Below, piece by piece: positions 24,865 through 33,894 of a DNA stretch of 64,000 nt. The translations under genes were made by a program, and so were the position numbers. The stretch's first letter is position 1. Every line of letters begins with the position of its first letter. Below the pieces are notes generated by a model. The model was not told the origin of the DNA. It did no database searches and saw nothing but the letters and a program-made list of their open reading frames with translations. The stretch lies in contig NZ_CP010979.1 of NCBI RefSeq assembly GCF_000498395.2, positions 4,588,001 through 4,652,000 on the forward strand, written 5' to 3'. The stretch comes from Pseudomonas putida S13.1.2 (GTDB lineage: Bacteria; Pseudomonadota; Gammaproteobacteria; Pseudomonadales; Pseudomonadaceae).

Positions 24865-25629
24865 ATGCCCCTACCCACCCTGCTTACCCAGCACATCGCC
24901 CGCCGCCCCCAACGCATCGCGCTGCTGCAGCACATTGCCGAACAAGGCTCGATCACCCGCGCCGCGAAGGCTGCGGGTATCAGCTACAAGGCGGCCTGGG
25001 ATGCCATCGACGAGCTCAACAACCTGGCCAGCCAGCCGCTGGTAGAACGCAGCACCGGTGGCCGTGGCGGTGGCGGTGCGCGTTTGTCGCCGGAAGGCGA
25101 GCGGGTGCTGCGCCTGTATCAAAGGCTGCAGACACTGCAGGCGCAAATTCTTGAGGCCGCCGAAGAAACCAGCGACCTCGACCTGCTCGGGCGCCTGATG
25201 CTGCGCACCAGTGCGCGTAACCAGCTGCAGGGCCAGGTCAGCGGCCTGCGCCGGGAAGGCCGGTATGACCGCATCAGCCTGGCATTGGGCGGCGGCCTGG
25301 AGATTGATGCGCTGATCACCCACGACAGTACCGCGCGGCTGGAGCTGACACTGGGGACGATGGTGGTGGCGCTGCTCAAGGCGGGGTGGGTACGGTTGCT
25401 GGCGGAGGGGGAAGCAGCCGACGCCGGCAGCAACTGCTTGAGTGCAACGGTGGAAGAAGTGTTGGCAGAGGATGAGGCGCCCAGTGAGGTGCGGCTGGCG
25501 TTGGGCAATGGGCAGACGTTGTGTGCCATCGCCGAGGCGGACTGGTTGGCTGGGCAGCCGGTGGCGGCGGGCAGTGCGGTGCGGGTGCAGTTTCATCCGT
25601 CCTATGTACTGATTGGAGTTCCTGCATAA
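24865..25629 (+). CDS. ModE-type molybdate-responsive transcriptional regulator
   Basis: Predicted molybdate sensor and DNA-binding protein. Residues 1-110 hold the LysR-like ModE winged helix (RIALLQHIAEQGSITRAAKA, then AGISYKAAWDAIDELNN); residues about 115-254 are two tandem Mop/TOBE domains (ARNQLQGQVSGLRREGRYD and EVRLALGNGQTLCAIAEAD), the molybdate-binding part. Length 254, near E. coli ModE's 262. The ATG at 24865 was chosen because the open frame upstream runs through REP sequence. No modABC transporter is adjacent, so targets lie elsewhere. Confidence 0.88.
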   Translation: MPLPTLLTQHIARRPQRIALLQHIAEQGSITRAAKAAGISYKAAWDAIDELNNLASQPLVERSTGGRGGGGARLSPEGERVLRLYQRLQTLQAQILEAAEETSDLDLLGRLMLRTSARNQLQGQVSGLRREGRYDRISLALGGGLEIDALITHDSTARLELTLGTMVVALLKAGWVRLLAEGEAADAGSNCLSATVEEVLAEDEAPSEVRLALGNGQTLCAIAEADWLAGQPVAAGSAVRVQFHPSYVLIGVPA

Positions 25630-25634
25630 GCCTG

Positions 25635-25740
25635 TGCCGGCCTCTTCGCGGGTAAACCCGCTCCCACAGATATTGCGCACATGCCTGAAGCGGTGCGGTC
25701 CCTGTGGGAGCGGCTTTAGCCGCGAAGAGGCCGGTACAGG
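25635..25740. repeat. REP pair
   Basis: Two inverted first-family REP copies (25644-25669, 25702-25727) with matching GCCGGCCTCTTCGCGG ends lie between modE-like and srkA-like genes. Confidence 0.82.
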
Positions 25741-25787
25741 CATAACGCGTTACCATGGCCCCACGCTGCTTACCCTCCGGAGTCACC

Positions 25788-26762
25788 ATGTCCCACCCCT
25801 TCGACACCCTTACCCCCGACCTGGTCCTGGACGCCGTGGAAAGCATCGGCTTTCTCAGCGATGCACGGGTGCTGGCGCTGAACAGCTACGAGAACCGCGT
25901 CTATCAGGTGGGCATCGAAGACGCGCAGCCGCTGATCGCCAAGTTCTACCGCCCAGGCCGCTGGAGCGATGCGGCGATCCTCGAAGAGCACAGCTTCACC
26001 GCCGAACTGGCCGACTGCGAAGTGCCGGTGGTTGCGCCGATGCAGCACGACGGCCGCACCCTGTTCGAACATCAGGGCTTCCGTTTCACCCTGTTCCCCC
26101 GCCGCGGCGGCCACGCACCGGAGCCGGGCAACCTCGACCAGCTCTACCGCCTTGGCCAGTTGCTCGGCCGCCTGCATGCCGTGGGCGCCACCAAACCATT
26201 CGAGCACCGTGAGGCCCTGGCTGTGGACAACTTCGGCCACGCCTCGCTGAACACCTTGCTGGACGGTGGTTTTGTCCCTCGCGAACTGTTGCCCGCCTTC
26301 GAGTCCGTGGCCCGCGACCTGCTAAAACGTGTCGAGGATATCTACGCCCGCACACCGCACCAGCTGATCCGCCTGCACGGCGACCTGCACCCCGGCAACC
26401 TGATGCACCGTGACGAGGTGTACCACGTGGTCGACCTCGACGACTGCCGCATGGGCCCGGCGGTGCAAGACCTGTGGATGATGCTGGCCGGCAGCCGCGA
26501 GGAGCGCCTTGGGCAACTGGCCGAACTGATCGACGGCTACAACGAGTTCCACGACTTCGACCCGCGCGAACTGGCCCTGATCGAGCCCCTGCGCGCCCTG
26601 CGCCAGTTGCACTACAGCGCGTGGCTGGCACGGCGCTGGAGCGACCCGGCGTTCCCGCCCAGCTTCCCGTGGTTCGGCCAACCCCGCTACTGGGGCGACC
26701 AGATTCTCGCCCTGCGCGAACAAATGGCCGCGCTGGATGAAGCACCGCTGAAATTGTTCTAG
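25788..26762 (+). CDS. srkA: Stress-response Ser/Thr kinase, SrkA/YihE family
   Basis: Cytoplasmic protein kinase of the aminoglycoside-phosphotransferase/choline-kinase fold. E. coli SrkA counters programmed death under envelope and oxidative stress. Motifs seen: nucleotide-binding ALNSYENRVYQVG, catalytic loop LHGDLHPGN and metal-binding VVDLDDCRMGPAVQDLWM. Length 324 against 328 for the family; ATG 25788 has CCGGAG upstream. No dsbA gene is adjacent, unlike E. coli. It is probably single-gene. Confidence 0.92.
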   Translation: MSHPFDTLTPDLVLDAVESIGFLSDARVLALNSYENRVYQVGIEDAQPLIAKFYRPGRWSDAAILEEHSFTAELADCEVPVVAPMQHDGRTLFEHQGFRFTLFPRRGGHAPEPGNLDQLYRLGQLLGRLHAVGATKPFEHREALAVDNFGHASLNTLLDGGFVPRELLPAFESVARDLLKRVEDIYARTPHQLIRLHGDLHPGNLMHRDEVYHVVDLDDCRMGPAVQDLWMMLAGSREERLGQLAELIDGYNEFHDFDPRELALIEPLRALRQLHYSAWLARRWSDPAFPPSFPWFGQPRYWGDQILALREQMAALDEAPLKLF

Positions 26763-26826
26763 AAGCATGCCTGCCTCTGTCTACAATAGGCGTCGCTTTA
26801 TTTAGCTACCTAAGCAAGGATTCTGC

Positions 26827-27714
26827 ATGCACGCCGCAAACCCGCGTCGCGGGTACATCCTGGGCCTGAGCGCCTACATCATCTGGGGCCTGTTCCCCAT
26901 CTACTTCAAGGCCATCCAGAACGTCCCGGCGGTCGAGATCATTGTCCACCGGGTACTGTGGTCGGCGCTGTTCGGCTCGCTGCTACTGCTAGTGTGGAAA
27001 CACCCCGGCTGGTGGCGCGAACTGCGCGACAACCCGCGCCGGCTGGGCATACTGGCGCTGAGCGGGGCACTGATCGCCGGCAACTGGCTGACCTATGTGT
27101 GGTCGGTAAACAACGGCCGCATGCTCGAGGCCAGCCTGGGGTACTACATCAACCCGCTGATCAACGTGTTGCTGGGCATGCTGATTCTTGGCGAGCGCCT
27201 GCGCCGCCTGCAATGGCTGGCGGTAGGCATGGCGGCCGTGGGCGTGGCCCAGCAGGTATGGCAAGTGGGCAGCCTGCCTTGGGTGTCGTTGGTGCTGGCG
27301 CTGAGCTTTGGCTTCTACGGGCTGATTCGCAAACAGGCGCCAGTGGCGGCGTTACCGGGCCTGGTGGTGGAAACCTGGATGCTGGTGCCGCTGGCCCTTG
27401 GCTGGCTACTGCTGCACCCGGCGGCGATGAGCGCCCAGGGGGCGTTCTACTCCAGCAGCGAAGCACTGTGGCTGATGGCAGCGGGGCCGGTAACACTGGT
27501 ACCGCTGGTGTGCTTCAACGCTGCGGCCCGGCACCTGCCGTATACCACCCTGGGCTTCCTGCAGTACCTGGCACCTACCCTGGTGCTGTTGCAGGCCGTA
27601 CTGCTGTTCGATGAGCATTTGTCGTCGAGCACGTTGGTGGCGTTCATGTTCATTTGGGCAGGTTTGGCGATCTACAGCGTCGATGCGTGGATGAATCTGC
27701 GCAAGCGCAGCTGA
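26827..27714 (+). CDS. rarD: EamA/RarD-family permease
   Basis: Inner-membrane transporter of the drug/metabolite superfamily with about ten predicted helices. RarD proteins are historically tied to chloramphenicol sensitivity; physiological substrate is unknown. Sequence starts MHAANPRRGYILGLSAYIIW, then GLFPIYFKAI, the RarD signature, and ends in FMFIWAGLAIYSVDAW. Length 295, standard. An AAGGA site precedes the ATG. Confidence 0.9.
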   Translation: MHAANPRRGYILGLSAYIIWGLFPIYFKAIQNVPAVEIIVHRVLWSALFGSLLLLVWKHPGWWRELRDNPRRLGILALSGALIAGNWLTYVWSVNNGRMLEASLGYYINPLINVLLGMLILGERLRRLQWLAVGMAAVGVAQQVWQVGSLPWVSLVLALSFGFYGLIRKQAPVAALPGLVVETWMLVPLALGWLLLHPAAMSAQGAFYSSSEALWLMAAGPVTLVPLVCFNAAARHLPYTTLGFLQYLAPTLVLLQAVLLFDEHLSSSTLVAFMFIWAGLAIYSVDAWMNLRKRS

Positions 27715-27777
27715 TCAAAAAACGATCAAAACTCTGCAGGCCATGCGGTTCGTGGTCTGCAGAAACATCTCCAAAGG

Positions 27778-27899
27778 TTATCCACACCCTCGTCCCCGTG
27801 CTTTGTGCACAAGCTGCTGATTATTGGGTGTTTTTTGATCAAAACTACGCAGGGCACAGAGGGCCTGGGCTGGAGAGGTACGCCCCCAGGTTATCCACA
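27778..27899. other. DnaA-box-bearing intergenic segment
   Basis: The 304-bp gap after rarD contains two perfect DnaA boxes TTATCCACA (27778-27786, 27891-27899), one relaxed box TTGTGCACA (27803-27811) that is near-palindromic, and a repeated GATCAAAACT (27724-27733 and 27837-27846), also 113 bp apart. No gene was found here. Confidence 0.6.
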
Positions 27900-27961
27900 G
27901 GGCCTTCCCCGTGATATCGGGATAACCGCAAGGGGCCGCTTCCACTAAGGTTATGCATTCC

Positions 27962-28007
27962 CCTGTAGGAGCGGCCTTGTGTCGCGATGGGCCGCAAAGC
28001 GGCCCCG
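27962..28007. repeat. Single REP element (GCGGCC type)
   Basis: One CTGTAGGAGCGGCCTTGTGTCGCGA copy followed by a GGGCCGC..GCGGCCC hairpin, just beyond the stop of the ACT-domain gene. Confidence 0.75.
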
Positions 28008-28018
28008 GCAATCCCGAA

Positions 28019-28537
28019 TCAATCCTCCGCCCGCAACTTCAACTCCACCATCAAATCATCCGCCAGGCTCTCCAGCTTCTGCTGCAGTTCATCCAGCGAA
28101 AGGGTCAGCGGCAGCGCCAGCAATGCATCGGCATGAAACAGCGGCTCACTGCTCATCGGTGCCGGCCGCACCTCAGTGGTAAACCGCTCAAGGTTCACCC
28201 CCAGATCCGCCAGCAACCGGGTAATGTCCCGCACGATCCCCGGCCGGTCATTCCCCACCAGCTCCATCGCAATCGGCTTCCAGTTACACGACGGCTCGAT
28301 GCCGCTCTCGGCAATCAGCACCCGAATGTCATACCGGGCCAGCCCCTGCAAGGACGCCACCAGTTCAGCGTAGTTCTCAGCCGGCACCGCCACCCGCAAG
28401 ATACCGGCAAACTGCCCGGCCATACGCGACATGCGGCTTTCCAGCCAGTTGCCACTGTGGTCGGCGATGCACTGGGCAATGCGTTCGACCTGGCCGGCCT
28501 TGTCAGGGGCGATAACAGTCAGTACAAGATGATCCAC
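28019..28537 (-). CDS. GcvR-like ACT-domain protein
   Basis: Regulatory protein with two tandem ACT domains (about 4-85 and 88-165) resembling GcvR, the accessory repressor of the glycine-cleavage system in E. coli. Typical motifs are TVIAPDKAGQVERIAQCI and MELVGNDRPGIVRDITRLLA. The start is taken as GTG 28537, preceded by GAGGAAGG, giving 172 residues; the open frame extends 40 codons further up without family similarity. No gcv genes are near. It is divergent from glcB. Confidence 0.82.
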   Translation of the reverse strand: MDHLVLTVIAPDKAGQVERIAQCIADHSGNWLESRMSRMAGQFAGILRVAVPAENYAELVASLQGLARYDIRVLIAESGIEPSCNWKPIAMELVGNDRPGIVRDITRLLADLGVNLERFTTEVRPAPMSSEPLFHADALLALPLTLSLDELQQKLESLADDLMVELKLRAED

Positions 28538-28718
28538 AAGCCCTTCCTCGTGTCGGGCCGCGCCCGGCGGCAGAAAATCGGGGGATCGGGTCAGTATAGG
28601 CAAGGCGCGGCAACCTGCCGCAGGGCGGCCAGCACAACGAATCGTGTACTGTTTCAAGATTTATCTGGAACAATCCACCTGTTTTTTGCGAACATACCCA
28701 CTCCCAGCGTGACCATAC

Positions 28719-28734
28719 GCGACCAACGGGTCGC
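28719..28734. promoter_or_regulatory. Inverted repeat in the gcvR-like/glcB intergenic region
   Basis: GCGACC-AACG-GGTCGC, a perfect 6-bp dyad, lies in the 449-bp divergent region. It could be an operator or an RNA hairpin. Nothing else firm was seen in that region besides the glcB ribosome-binding site. Confidence 0.35.
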
Positions 28735-28986
28735 ATAACGGCGCTTTTAGTCTGATTTTGCCCCGCCTACTGCTTCATGTAGTATCCCGTGGCGCGGACT
28801 ACAAAACGTCGTTTGGATGTCTGCCAAGGCGCCTGTGAAAATACGCACACTGCCTGCCGGCCTGTCTGGCAAGCCGCACCCAGCCGCGCCCGGTACAACC
28901 CGGGGGCACGCACTGGTGCCGTGTTTAGAGAAGCGCTACAGGCTTAATACAGAAGAGCGAAATAGCTGAGCAGAGTGAGGCAAGCA

Positions 28987-31164
28987 ATGACTGGATACGT
29001 TCAAGTCGGTGGCCTTCAGGTCGCCAAGGTCCTGTACGACTTCGTGAACAACGAAGCCATCCCCGGGACCGGCATCGTCGCCGAGCAGTTCTGGGCAGGT
29101 GCAGAGAAGATCATCAATGACCTCGCTCCAAAGAACAAAGCCCTGCTCGCCAAGCGCGACGAGCTGCAAGCCAAGATCGACGCCTGGCACCAGGCACGCA
29201 AAGGCCAGGCACACGATGCCGTAGCCTACAAGGCATTCCTCCAGGAAATCGGCTACCTGCTGCCACAAGCCGACGATTTCCAGGCCACCACCCAGAACGT
29301 GGACGAAGAAATCGCCCACATGGCCGGCCCGCAGCTGGTGGTGCCGGTAATGAACGCCCGCTTCGCCCTGAACGCCGCCAACGCCCGCTGGGGTTCGCTG
29401 TATGACGCCCTGTACGGCACCGACGCCATCAGCGATGAAGGCGGCGCCGAAAAAGGCCAGGGTTACAACAAGCTGCGTGGGGACAAGGTCATCGCCTTCG
29501 CCCGCGCCTTCCTCGACGAAGCCGCGCCACTGGCCGCCGGTTCGCACGTCGATTCCACCGGCTACCGCATCGACGGCGGCAAGCTGGTTGTTGCCCTCAA
29601 AGGCGGCAGCAACAGCGGCCTGCGTGACGACGCCCAGCTTATCGGCTTCCACGGTGACGCCGCCGCACCGACCGCCGTGCTGCTCAAGCACAACGGCCTG
29701 CACTTCGAAATCCAGGTCGATGCCAGCACCCCGGTTGGCAGCACCGACGCCGCTGGCGTCAAAGACATCCTGATGGAATCGGCACTGACCACCATCATGG
29801 ACTGCGAAGACTCGGTCGCCGCCGTCGACGCCGACGACAAGGTAATCGTCTACCGCAACTGGCTGGGCCTGATGAAAGGCGACCTGGCCGAAAGCGTGAG
29901 CAAGGGTGGCAAAACCTTCACCCGCACCATGAACCCGGACCGCGAGTACGCCGCGCCCAATGGCGGCAGCGTCACCCTGCATGGCCGTTCGCTGCTGTTC
30001 GTGCGCAACGTTGGCCACCTGATGACCAACCCGGCGATCCTCGATGCCCAAGGCAACGAGATCCCCGAAGGCATCCAGGACGGCCTGTTCACCAACCTGA
30101 TCGCCCTGCACAACCTCAACGGCAACACCAGCCGCAAGAACACCCGCAGCGGCAGCGTGTATATCGTCAAGCCGAAGATGCACGGCCCGGAAGAAGTCGC
30201 CTTCGCCGCCGAAATCTTCAGCCAGGTCGAAGACCTGCTGGGCATGCCGCGCAACACCGTCAAGGTCGGCATCATGGACGAGGAGCGCCGTACCACGGTC
30301 AACCTCAAGTCCTGCATCAAGGCAGCCGCCGAGCGCGTAGCGTTCATCAACACCGGTTTCCTCGACCGCACCGGCGATGAAATCCACACCTCGATGGAAG
30401 CCGGCGCCGTGGTGCGCAAAGGCGCCATGAAAAACGAGAAGTGGATCGGCGCCTACGAGAACAACAACGTCGACGTAGGCCTGGCCACCGGCCTGCAAGG
30501 CCGTGCGCAAATCGGCAAGGGCATGTGGGCCATGCCCGACCTGATGGCTGCCATGCTTGAGCAGAAGATCGCCCACCCGCTGGCCGGTGCCAACACCGCC
30601 TGGGTACCGTCGCCAACTGCCGCCACCCTGCACGCCCTGCACTACCACAAGGTGGACGTGCAGGCGCGTCAGCGTGAACTGGCTTCGCGCACCCCGGCAT
30701 CGGTGGACGACATCCTCGCCATCCCGCTGGCCGCCGACACCAACTGGTCGGACGAAGAAATCCGCAACGAGCTGGACAACAACGCCCAGGGCATCCTCGG
30801 CTACGTGGTGCGCTGGATCGACCAGGGTGTGGGTTGCTCGAAAGTGCCGGACATCAACAACGTCGGCCTGATGGAAGACCGTGCCACCCTGCGTATTTCT
30901 GCCCAGCTGCTGGCCAACTGGCTGCGCCATGGTGTGGTCAGCCAGGAGCAGGTGCTGGAAAGCCTCAAGCGCATGGCCGTGGTGGTCGACCAGCAGAACG
31001 CCGGTGACGCCCTGTACCGCCCGATGGCGCCGAACTTCGACGACAACGTCGCGTTCCAGGCGGCTGTAGAGCTGGTGGTAGAAGGTGGCAAACAGCCGAA
31101 CGGCTATACCGAGCCGGTGCTGCACCGCCGTCGCCGCGAGTTCAAGGCGCGTAACGGGTTGTAA
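28987..31164 (+). CDS. glcB: Malate synthase G
   Basis: Condenses glyoxylate with acetyl-CoA to malate, completing the glyoxylate shunt and glycolate use. The 725-residue length is typical of isoform G. Visible are MDCEDSVAAVDADDK with the catalytic acidic pair and RSLLFVRNVGHLMTNPAI, and the conserved EVAFAAEIFSQVEDLLGM, VGIMDEERRTTVNL and AYENNNVDVGLATGLQGRAQ blocks. ATG 28987 has GTGAGG upstream. It stands alone, without glcDEF. Confidence 0.97.
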   Translation: MTGYVQVGGLQVAKVLYDFVNNEAIPGTGIVAEQFWAGAEKIINDLAPKNKALLAKRDELQAKIDAWHQARKGQAHDAVAYKAFLQEIGYLLPQADDFQATTQNVDEEIAHMAGPQLVVPVMNARFALNAANARWGSLYDALYGTDAISDEGGAEKGQGYNKLRGDKVIAFARAFLDEAAPLAAGSHVDSTGYRIDGGKLVVALKGGSNSGLRDDAQLIGFHGDAAAPTAVLLKHNGLHFEIQVDASTPVGSTDAAGVKDILMESALTTIMDCEDSVAAVDADDKVIVYRNWLGLMKGDLAESVSKGGKTFTRTMNPDREYAAPNGGSVTLHGRSLLFVRNVGHLMTNPAILDAQGNEIPEGIQDGLFTNLIALHNLNGNTSRKNTRSGSVYIVKPKMHGPEEVAFAAEIFSQVEDLLGMPRNTVKVGIMDEERRTTVNLKSCIKAAAERVAFINTGFLDRTGDEIHTSMEAGAVVRKGAMKNEKWIGAYENNNVDVGLATGLQGRAQIGKGMWAMPDLMAAMLEQKIAHPLAGANTAWVPSPTAATLHALHYHKVDVQARQRELASRTPASVDDILAIPLAADTNWSDEEIRNELDNNAQGILGYVVRWIDQGVGCSKVPDINNVGLMEDRATLRISAQLLANWLRHGVVSQEQVLESLKRMAVVVDQQNAGDALYRPMAPNFDDNVAFQAAVELVVEGGKQPNGYTEPVLHRRRREFKARNGL

Positions 31165-31179
31165 GTAACACCTGCGAAC

Positions 31180-31289
31180 GGGGGCCGCTGTGCGGCCCAT
31201 TCGCCGGCAAGCCAGCTCCCACAGGCACTGCACAGGCCTTGAAATCTGTGCGGTCCCTGTGGGAGCTGGCTTGCCGGCGATGAGGCCGG
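31180..31289. repeat. REP pair (GAGCTGGCTTGCCGGCGA type)
   Basis: Inverted copies of a third REP family, TCGCCGGCAAGCCAGCTCCC and its complement, lie between the convergent glcB and response-regulator genes. Confidence 0.85.
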
Positions 31290-31302
31290 AACAGGCCACT
31301 AC

Positions 31303-31752
31303 TTACTCGATCTTCAGTTCTTTCTTCACCAGTTCCAGCAGCTTTCCCAGGTCCACCGGCTTGAGCAGGAAATCCACCACCCCCAGGTGCATCACGTCCA
31401 CCGCCTCTTCCACATCGGTGTCGCCCGACACCACGATGATCGACAACGCTGCGCGCTCCGATGCGCGAATCGTGCGGATCAGGTCCAGGCCATCTTCGGG
31501 CTGCATGCGCAAGTCCGTAATCATCAATGCGATGCGCTTCTGGTAGTGCAGGTAAAGCCTGGCTTCCTCGGCCCCGTCCGCCCCCACCGCGTCAATGCCC
31601 CGGCTTTTCAGGTACACGATCAGCGCCTCGCGGTTAACCGCGTTGTCATCCACCACCAGCACCAACGGCCTGGGTGCCACAGGCGCACTCACCACGGCCA
31701 ATGCCTCACGCTCGGCGTCGCTCAGGATGTCGGTGTGCTCAGGCATGCTCAT
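31303..31752 (-). CDS. Receiver-domain response regulator without output domain
   Basis: A 149-residue two-component receiver. Conserved residues are D35/D36 (VVDDN), phospho-acceptor D80 (ITDLRM), S109 (VVSGD) and K131 (FLLKPVD). The first 27 residues form a short extension, and no effector domain follows. No histidine kinase is adjacent; it is divergent from the CBS/DUF294 gene. The start could also be the ATG two codons downstream (31746). Partner is unknown. Confidence 0.88.
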   Translation of the reverse strand: MSMPEHTDILSDAEREALAVVSAPVAPRPLVLVVDDNAVNREALIVYLKSRGIDAVGADGAEEARLYLHYQKRIALMITDLRMQPEDGLDLIRTIRASERAALSIIVVSGDTDVEEAVDVMHLGVVDFLLKPVDLGKLLELVKKELKIE

Positions 31753-31910
31753 CTCGTCAAAAATTCCGCTTCAGCATTAGGACCACATTACTTGCATCAC
31801 CCGATTCACCTTTCGTCGGGTCTTTGACAGGGGCGTTCATAGACTTACGTCCAATGGGCACCACCCCGCCGCAAGCCGACCATGGAGGCAGAAAACAACA
31901 GGGCCGGCAC

Positions 31911-31930
31911 CTATATATAGATATATATAG
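31911..31930. promoter_or_regulatory. AT palindrome upstream of the CBS/DUF294 gene
   Basis: CTATATATA-GA-TATATATAG, a perfect 9-bp dyad in GC-rich surroundings, ends 26 bp before the ATG at 31957. It could be a -10 region, an operator, or an RNA fold near the ribosome site. Confidence 0.5.
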
Positions 31931-31956
31931 TTCGGCGTAGCGATACGGTCAGTTTC

Positions 31957-33894
31957 ATGAGCAAAAATGACGCCTACAGCCAGGCGGGCAGGACAGCAAT
32001 ACTGCAGAACATCCAGGGCACCTTGCAGTTCCTGCAGCGCTTCCCTCCGTTCAACCAGATGGAACACAGCCACCTGGCCTACCTGGTCGAGCAATGCCAG
32101 CTGCGCTTCTATGCCTGCGGCGAGAGCATCGTCAAGCCTGCCGACGGGCCGGTCGAGCACTTCTACATCGTCAAACAGGGCCGCGTGGTTGGCGAGCGCC
32201 AGCACCTGGTCAAGCCTGGCGTGGAAACCACCTTCGAAATCACCAGTGGCGAGTGCTTCCCGCTGGCCGCCCTGCTGGGCGAGCGAGCCACCCGCACCGA
32301 GCACCTGGCCGGTGAAGATACCTTCTGCCTGCAGTTGAACAAGGCCGCGTTCATCCGCGTGTTCTCGATGTCTGAAGTGTTTCGGGATTTTGCCCTGCGC
32401 GGGGTCAGCAGCCTGCTCGACCAGGTCAACCAGCAGGTACGACAGCGTGCCGTGGAAACCCTCGGCACCCAGTACTCGCTGAACACCCCCCTGGGTGAAC
32501 TGGCCATGCGTCACCCGGTGGTGTGCACTGGCGACACGTCCCTGCGCGAGGCCGTGCGGCTGATGCACGAGCAACAGGTCGGCAGCATCGTGGTGATCGA
32601 CCCGCAGCGCTACCCCACCGGCATCTTCACCCTGCGCGACCTGCGCCAGGTGGTGGCCTCGGCGGATGCCGACCTGGGCGCCCCCATCGAGCGGCACATG
32701 ACGGTCAAACCCTTCTACCTCAGCCCTCAGGCCAGCGCTTTCGACGCGGCCATGGCCATGACCGAGCGGCATATCGCCCACGTGTGCCTGGTGGAAAACC
32801 GGCGCCTGTGCGGGGTGGTTTCCGAGCGCGACCTGTTCTCGCTGCAACGGGTCGACCTGGTGCACCTGGCGCGCACCATCCGCCATGCGCCCCGGCTGGA
32901 CACCCTGGTCTCGCTGCGCGGGGAAATCAGCCAGCTTGTGGAGCGCATGCTGGCCCATGGCGCATCGTCCACGCAGATCACCCAGATCATCACCCTGCTC
33001 AACGACCACACCGTGTGCCGGGTGATCGAGCTGGCGCTTGCCGAGCGTGGCGACCCAGGCGTGCCGTTCAGCTGGTTGTGCTTTGGCAGCGAAGGGCGCC
33101 GCGAACAGACCCTGCACACCGACCAGGACAATGGCATCCTCTTCGAAGCTGCCGACAGCGCTGAGGCCGATGCCGTTCGTGCCCGCCTGCTGCCGCTCGC
33201 GCAATACATCAACCAGTGCCTGGCCCAGTGCGGCTTTACCCTGTGCAAGGGCAACGTCATGGCCGGCAACCCTGACTTGTGCCTGTCGCGCAGCGAGTGG
33301 GCACGGCGCTTTGCCGGCTTTGTTCGCGAAGCCAGCCCGGAAAACCTGCTGGGTTCGAGCATCTACTTCGACCTGCGCGTGGTGTGGGGCGATGAGCAAG
33401 GTTGCGAGCAACTGCGCCAGGGCCTGCTGGACCAGGTGGCCGACAACCGCATCTTCCAGCGCATGCTGGCTGACAATGCCCTGCGCCAGCGCCCGCCGGT
33501 GGGGCGCCTGCGCGAGTTCGTGCTGACCCGCCAGGGCAACGACAAGGCCGCCACCCTCGACCTCAAGGTTCAGGGCCTGACGCCCTTCGTCGACGGTGCC
33601 AGGCTACTGGCATTGGCCAATGGCGTCGGTGCCTGCAATACCCTGGAGCGGCTGCGCCAGCTGGTAGCCAAGGGTGTGATCGAGCCACTGGATGGCGCGG
33701 CCTATGAAGAGGCCTACCACTTCATCCAGCAAACCCGGATGCAGCAGCACCAGCGCCAGGCCCGCGACAACCTGCCCTACTCCAACCGGCTCGACCCGGA
33801 CAGCCTCAACCACCTGGACCGGCGCATCCTGCGCGAGTCCCTGCGCCAGGCCCAGCGCCTGCAAAGCAGCTTGAGCCTGCGGTACCAGCTATGA
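31957..33894 (+). CDS. cNMP-binding/CBS/DUF294 putative nucleotidyltransferase
   Basis: Multi-domain signalling protein of 645 residues: Crp-like cyclic-nucleotide-binding domain (about 25-140), a pair of CBS domains (about 180-300), a DUF294 nucleotidyltransferase core (about 365-400, with CFGSEGRREQTLHTDQDNG carrying the G-S and D-x-D-type residues) and DUF294 C-terminal helices. The layout resembles the regulatory half of GlnD-type enzymes, but the substrate is unknown. It is coupled by ATGA to a DEDD exonuclease gene, a pairing that recurs in proteobacteria. CBS domains suggest adenylate sensing. Confidence 0.88.
   Translation: MSKNDAYSQAGRTAILQNIQGTLQFLQRFPPFNQMEHSHLAYLVEQCQLRFYACGESIVKPADGPVEHFYIVKQGRVVGERQHLVKPGVETTFEITSGECFPLAALLGERATRTEHLAGEDTFCLQLNKAAFIRVFSMSEVFRDFALRGVSSLLDQVNQQVRQRAVETLGTQYSLNTPLGELAMRHPVVCTGDTSLREAVRLMHEQQVGSIVVIDPQRYPTGIFTLRDLRQVVASADADLGAPIERHMTVKPFYLSPQASAFDAAMAMTERHIAHVCLVENRRLCGVVSERDLFSLQRVDLVHLARTIRHAPRLDTLVSLRGEISQLVERMLAHGASSTQITQIITLLNDHTVCRVIELALAERGDPGVPFSWLCFGSEGRREQTLHTDQDNGILFEAADSAEADAVRARLLPLAQYINQCLAQCGFTLCKGNVMAGNPDLCLSRSEWARRFAGFVREASPENLLGSSIYFDLRVVWGDEQGCEQLRQGLLDQVADNRIFQRMLADNALRQRPPVGRLREFVLTRQGNDKAATLDLKVQGLTPFVDGARLLALANGVGACNTLERLRQLVAKGVIEPLDGAAYEEAYHFIQQTRMQQHQRQARDNLPYSNRLDPDSLNHLDRRILRESLRQAQRLQSSLSLRYQL

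Noticed and set aside
28778..28803. TGTAGT and ACTACA half-sites 14 bp apart before glcB, like those of aceE
   Set aside because: The spacing (14, not 3) breaks the GntR-type dyad; two 6-mers at this distance can occur by chance.
28936..31299. 787-codon open frame opposite glcB
   Set aside because: Covers the entire malate synthase gene in antisense, with no recognised domain and low-complexity Gly/Val/His composition.
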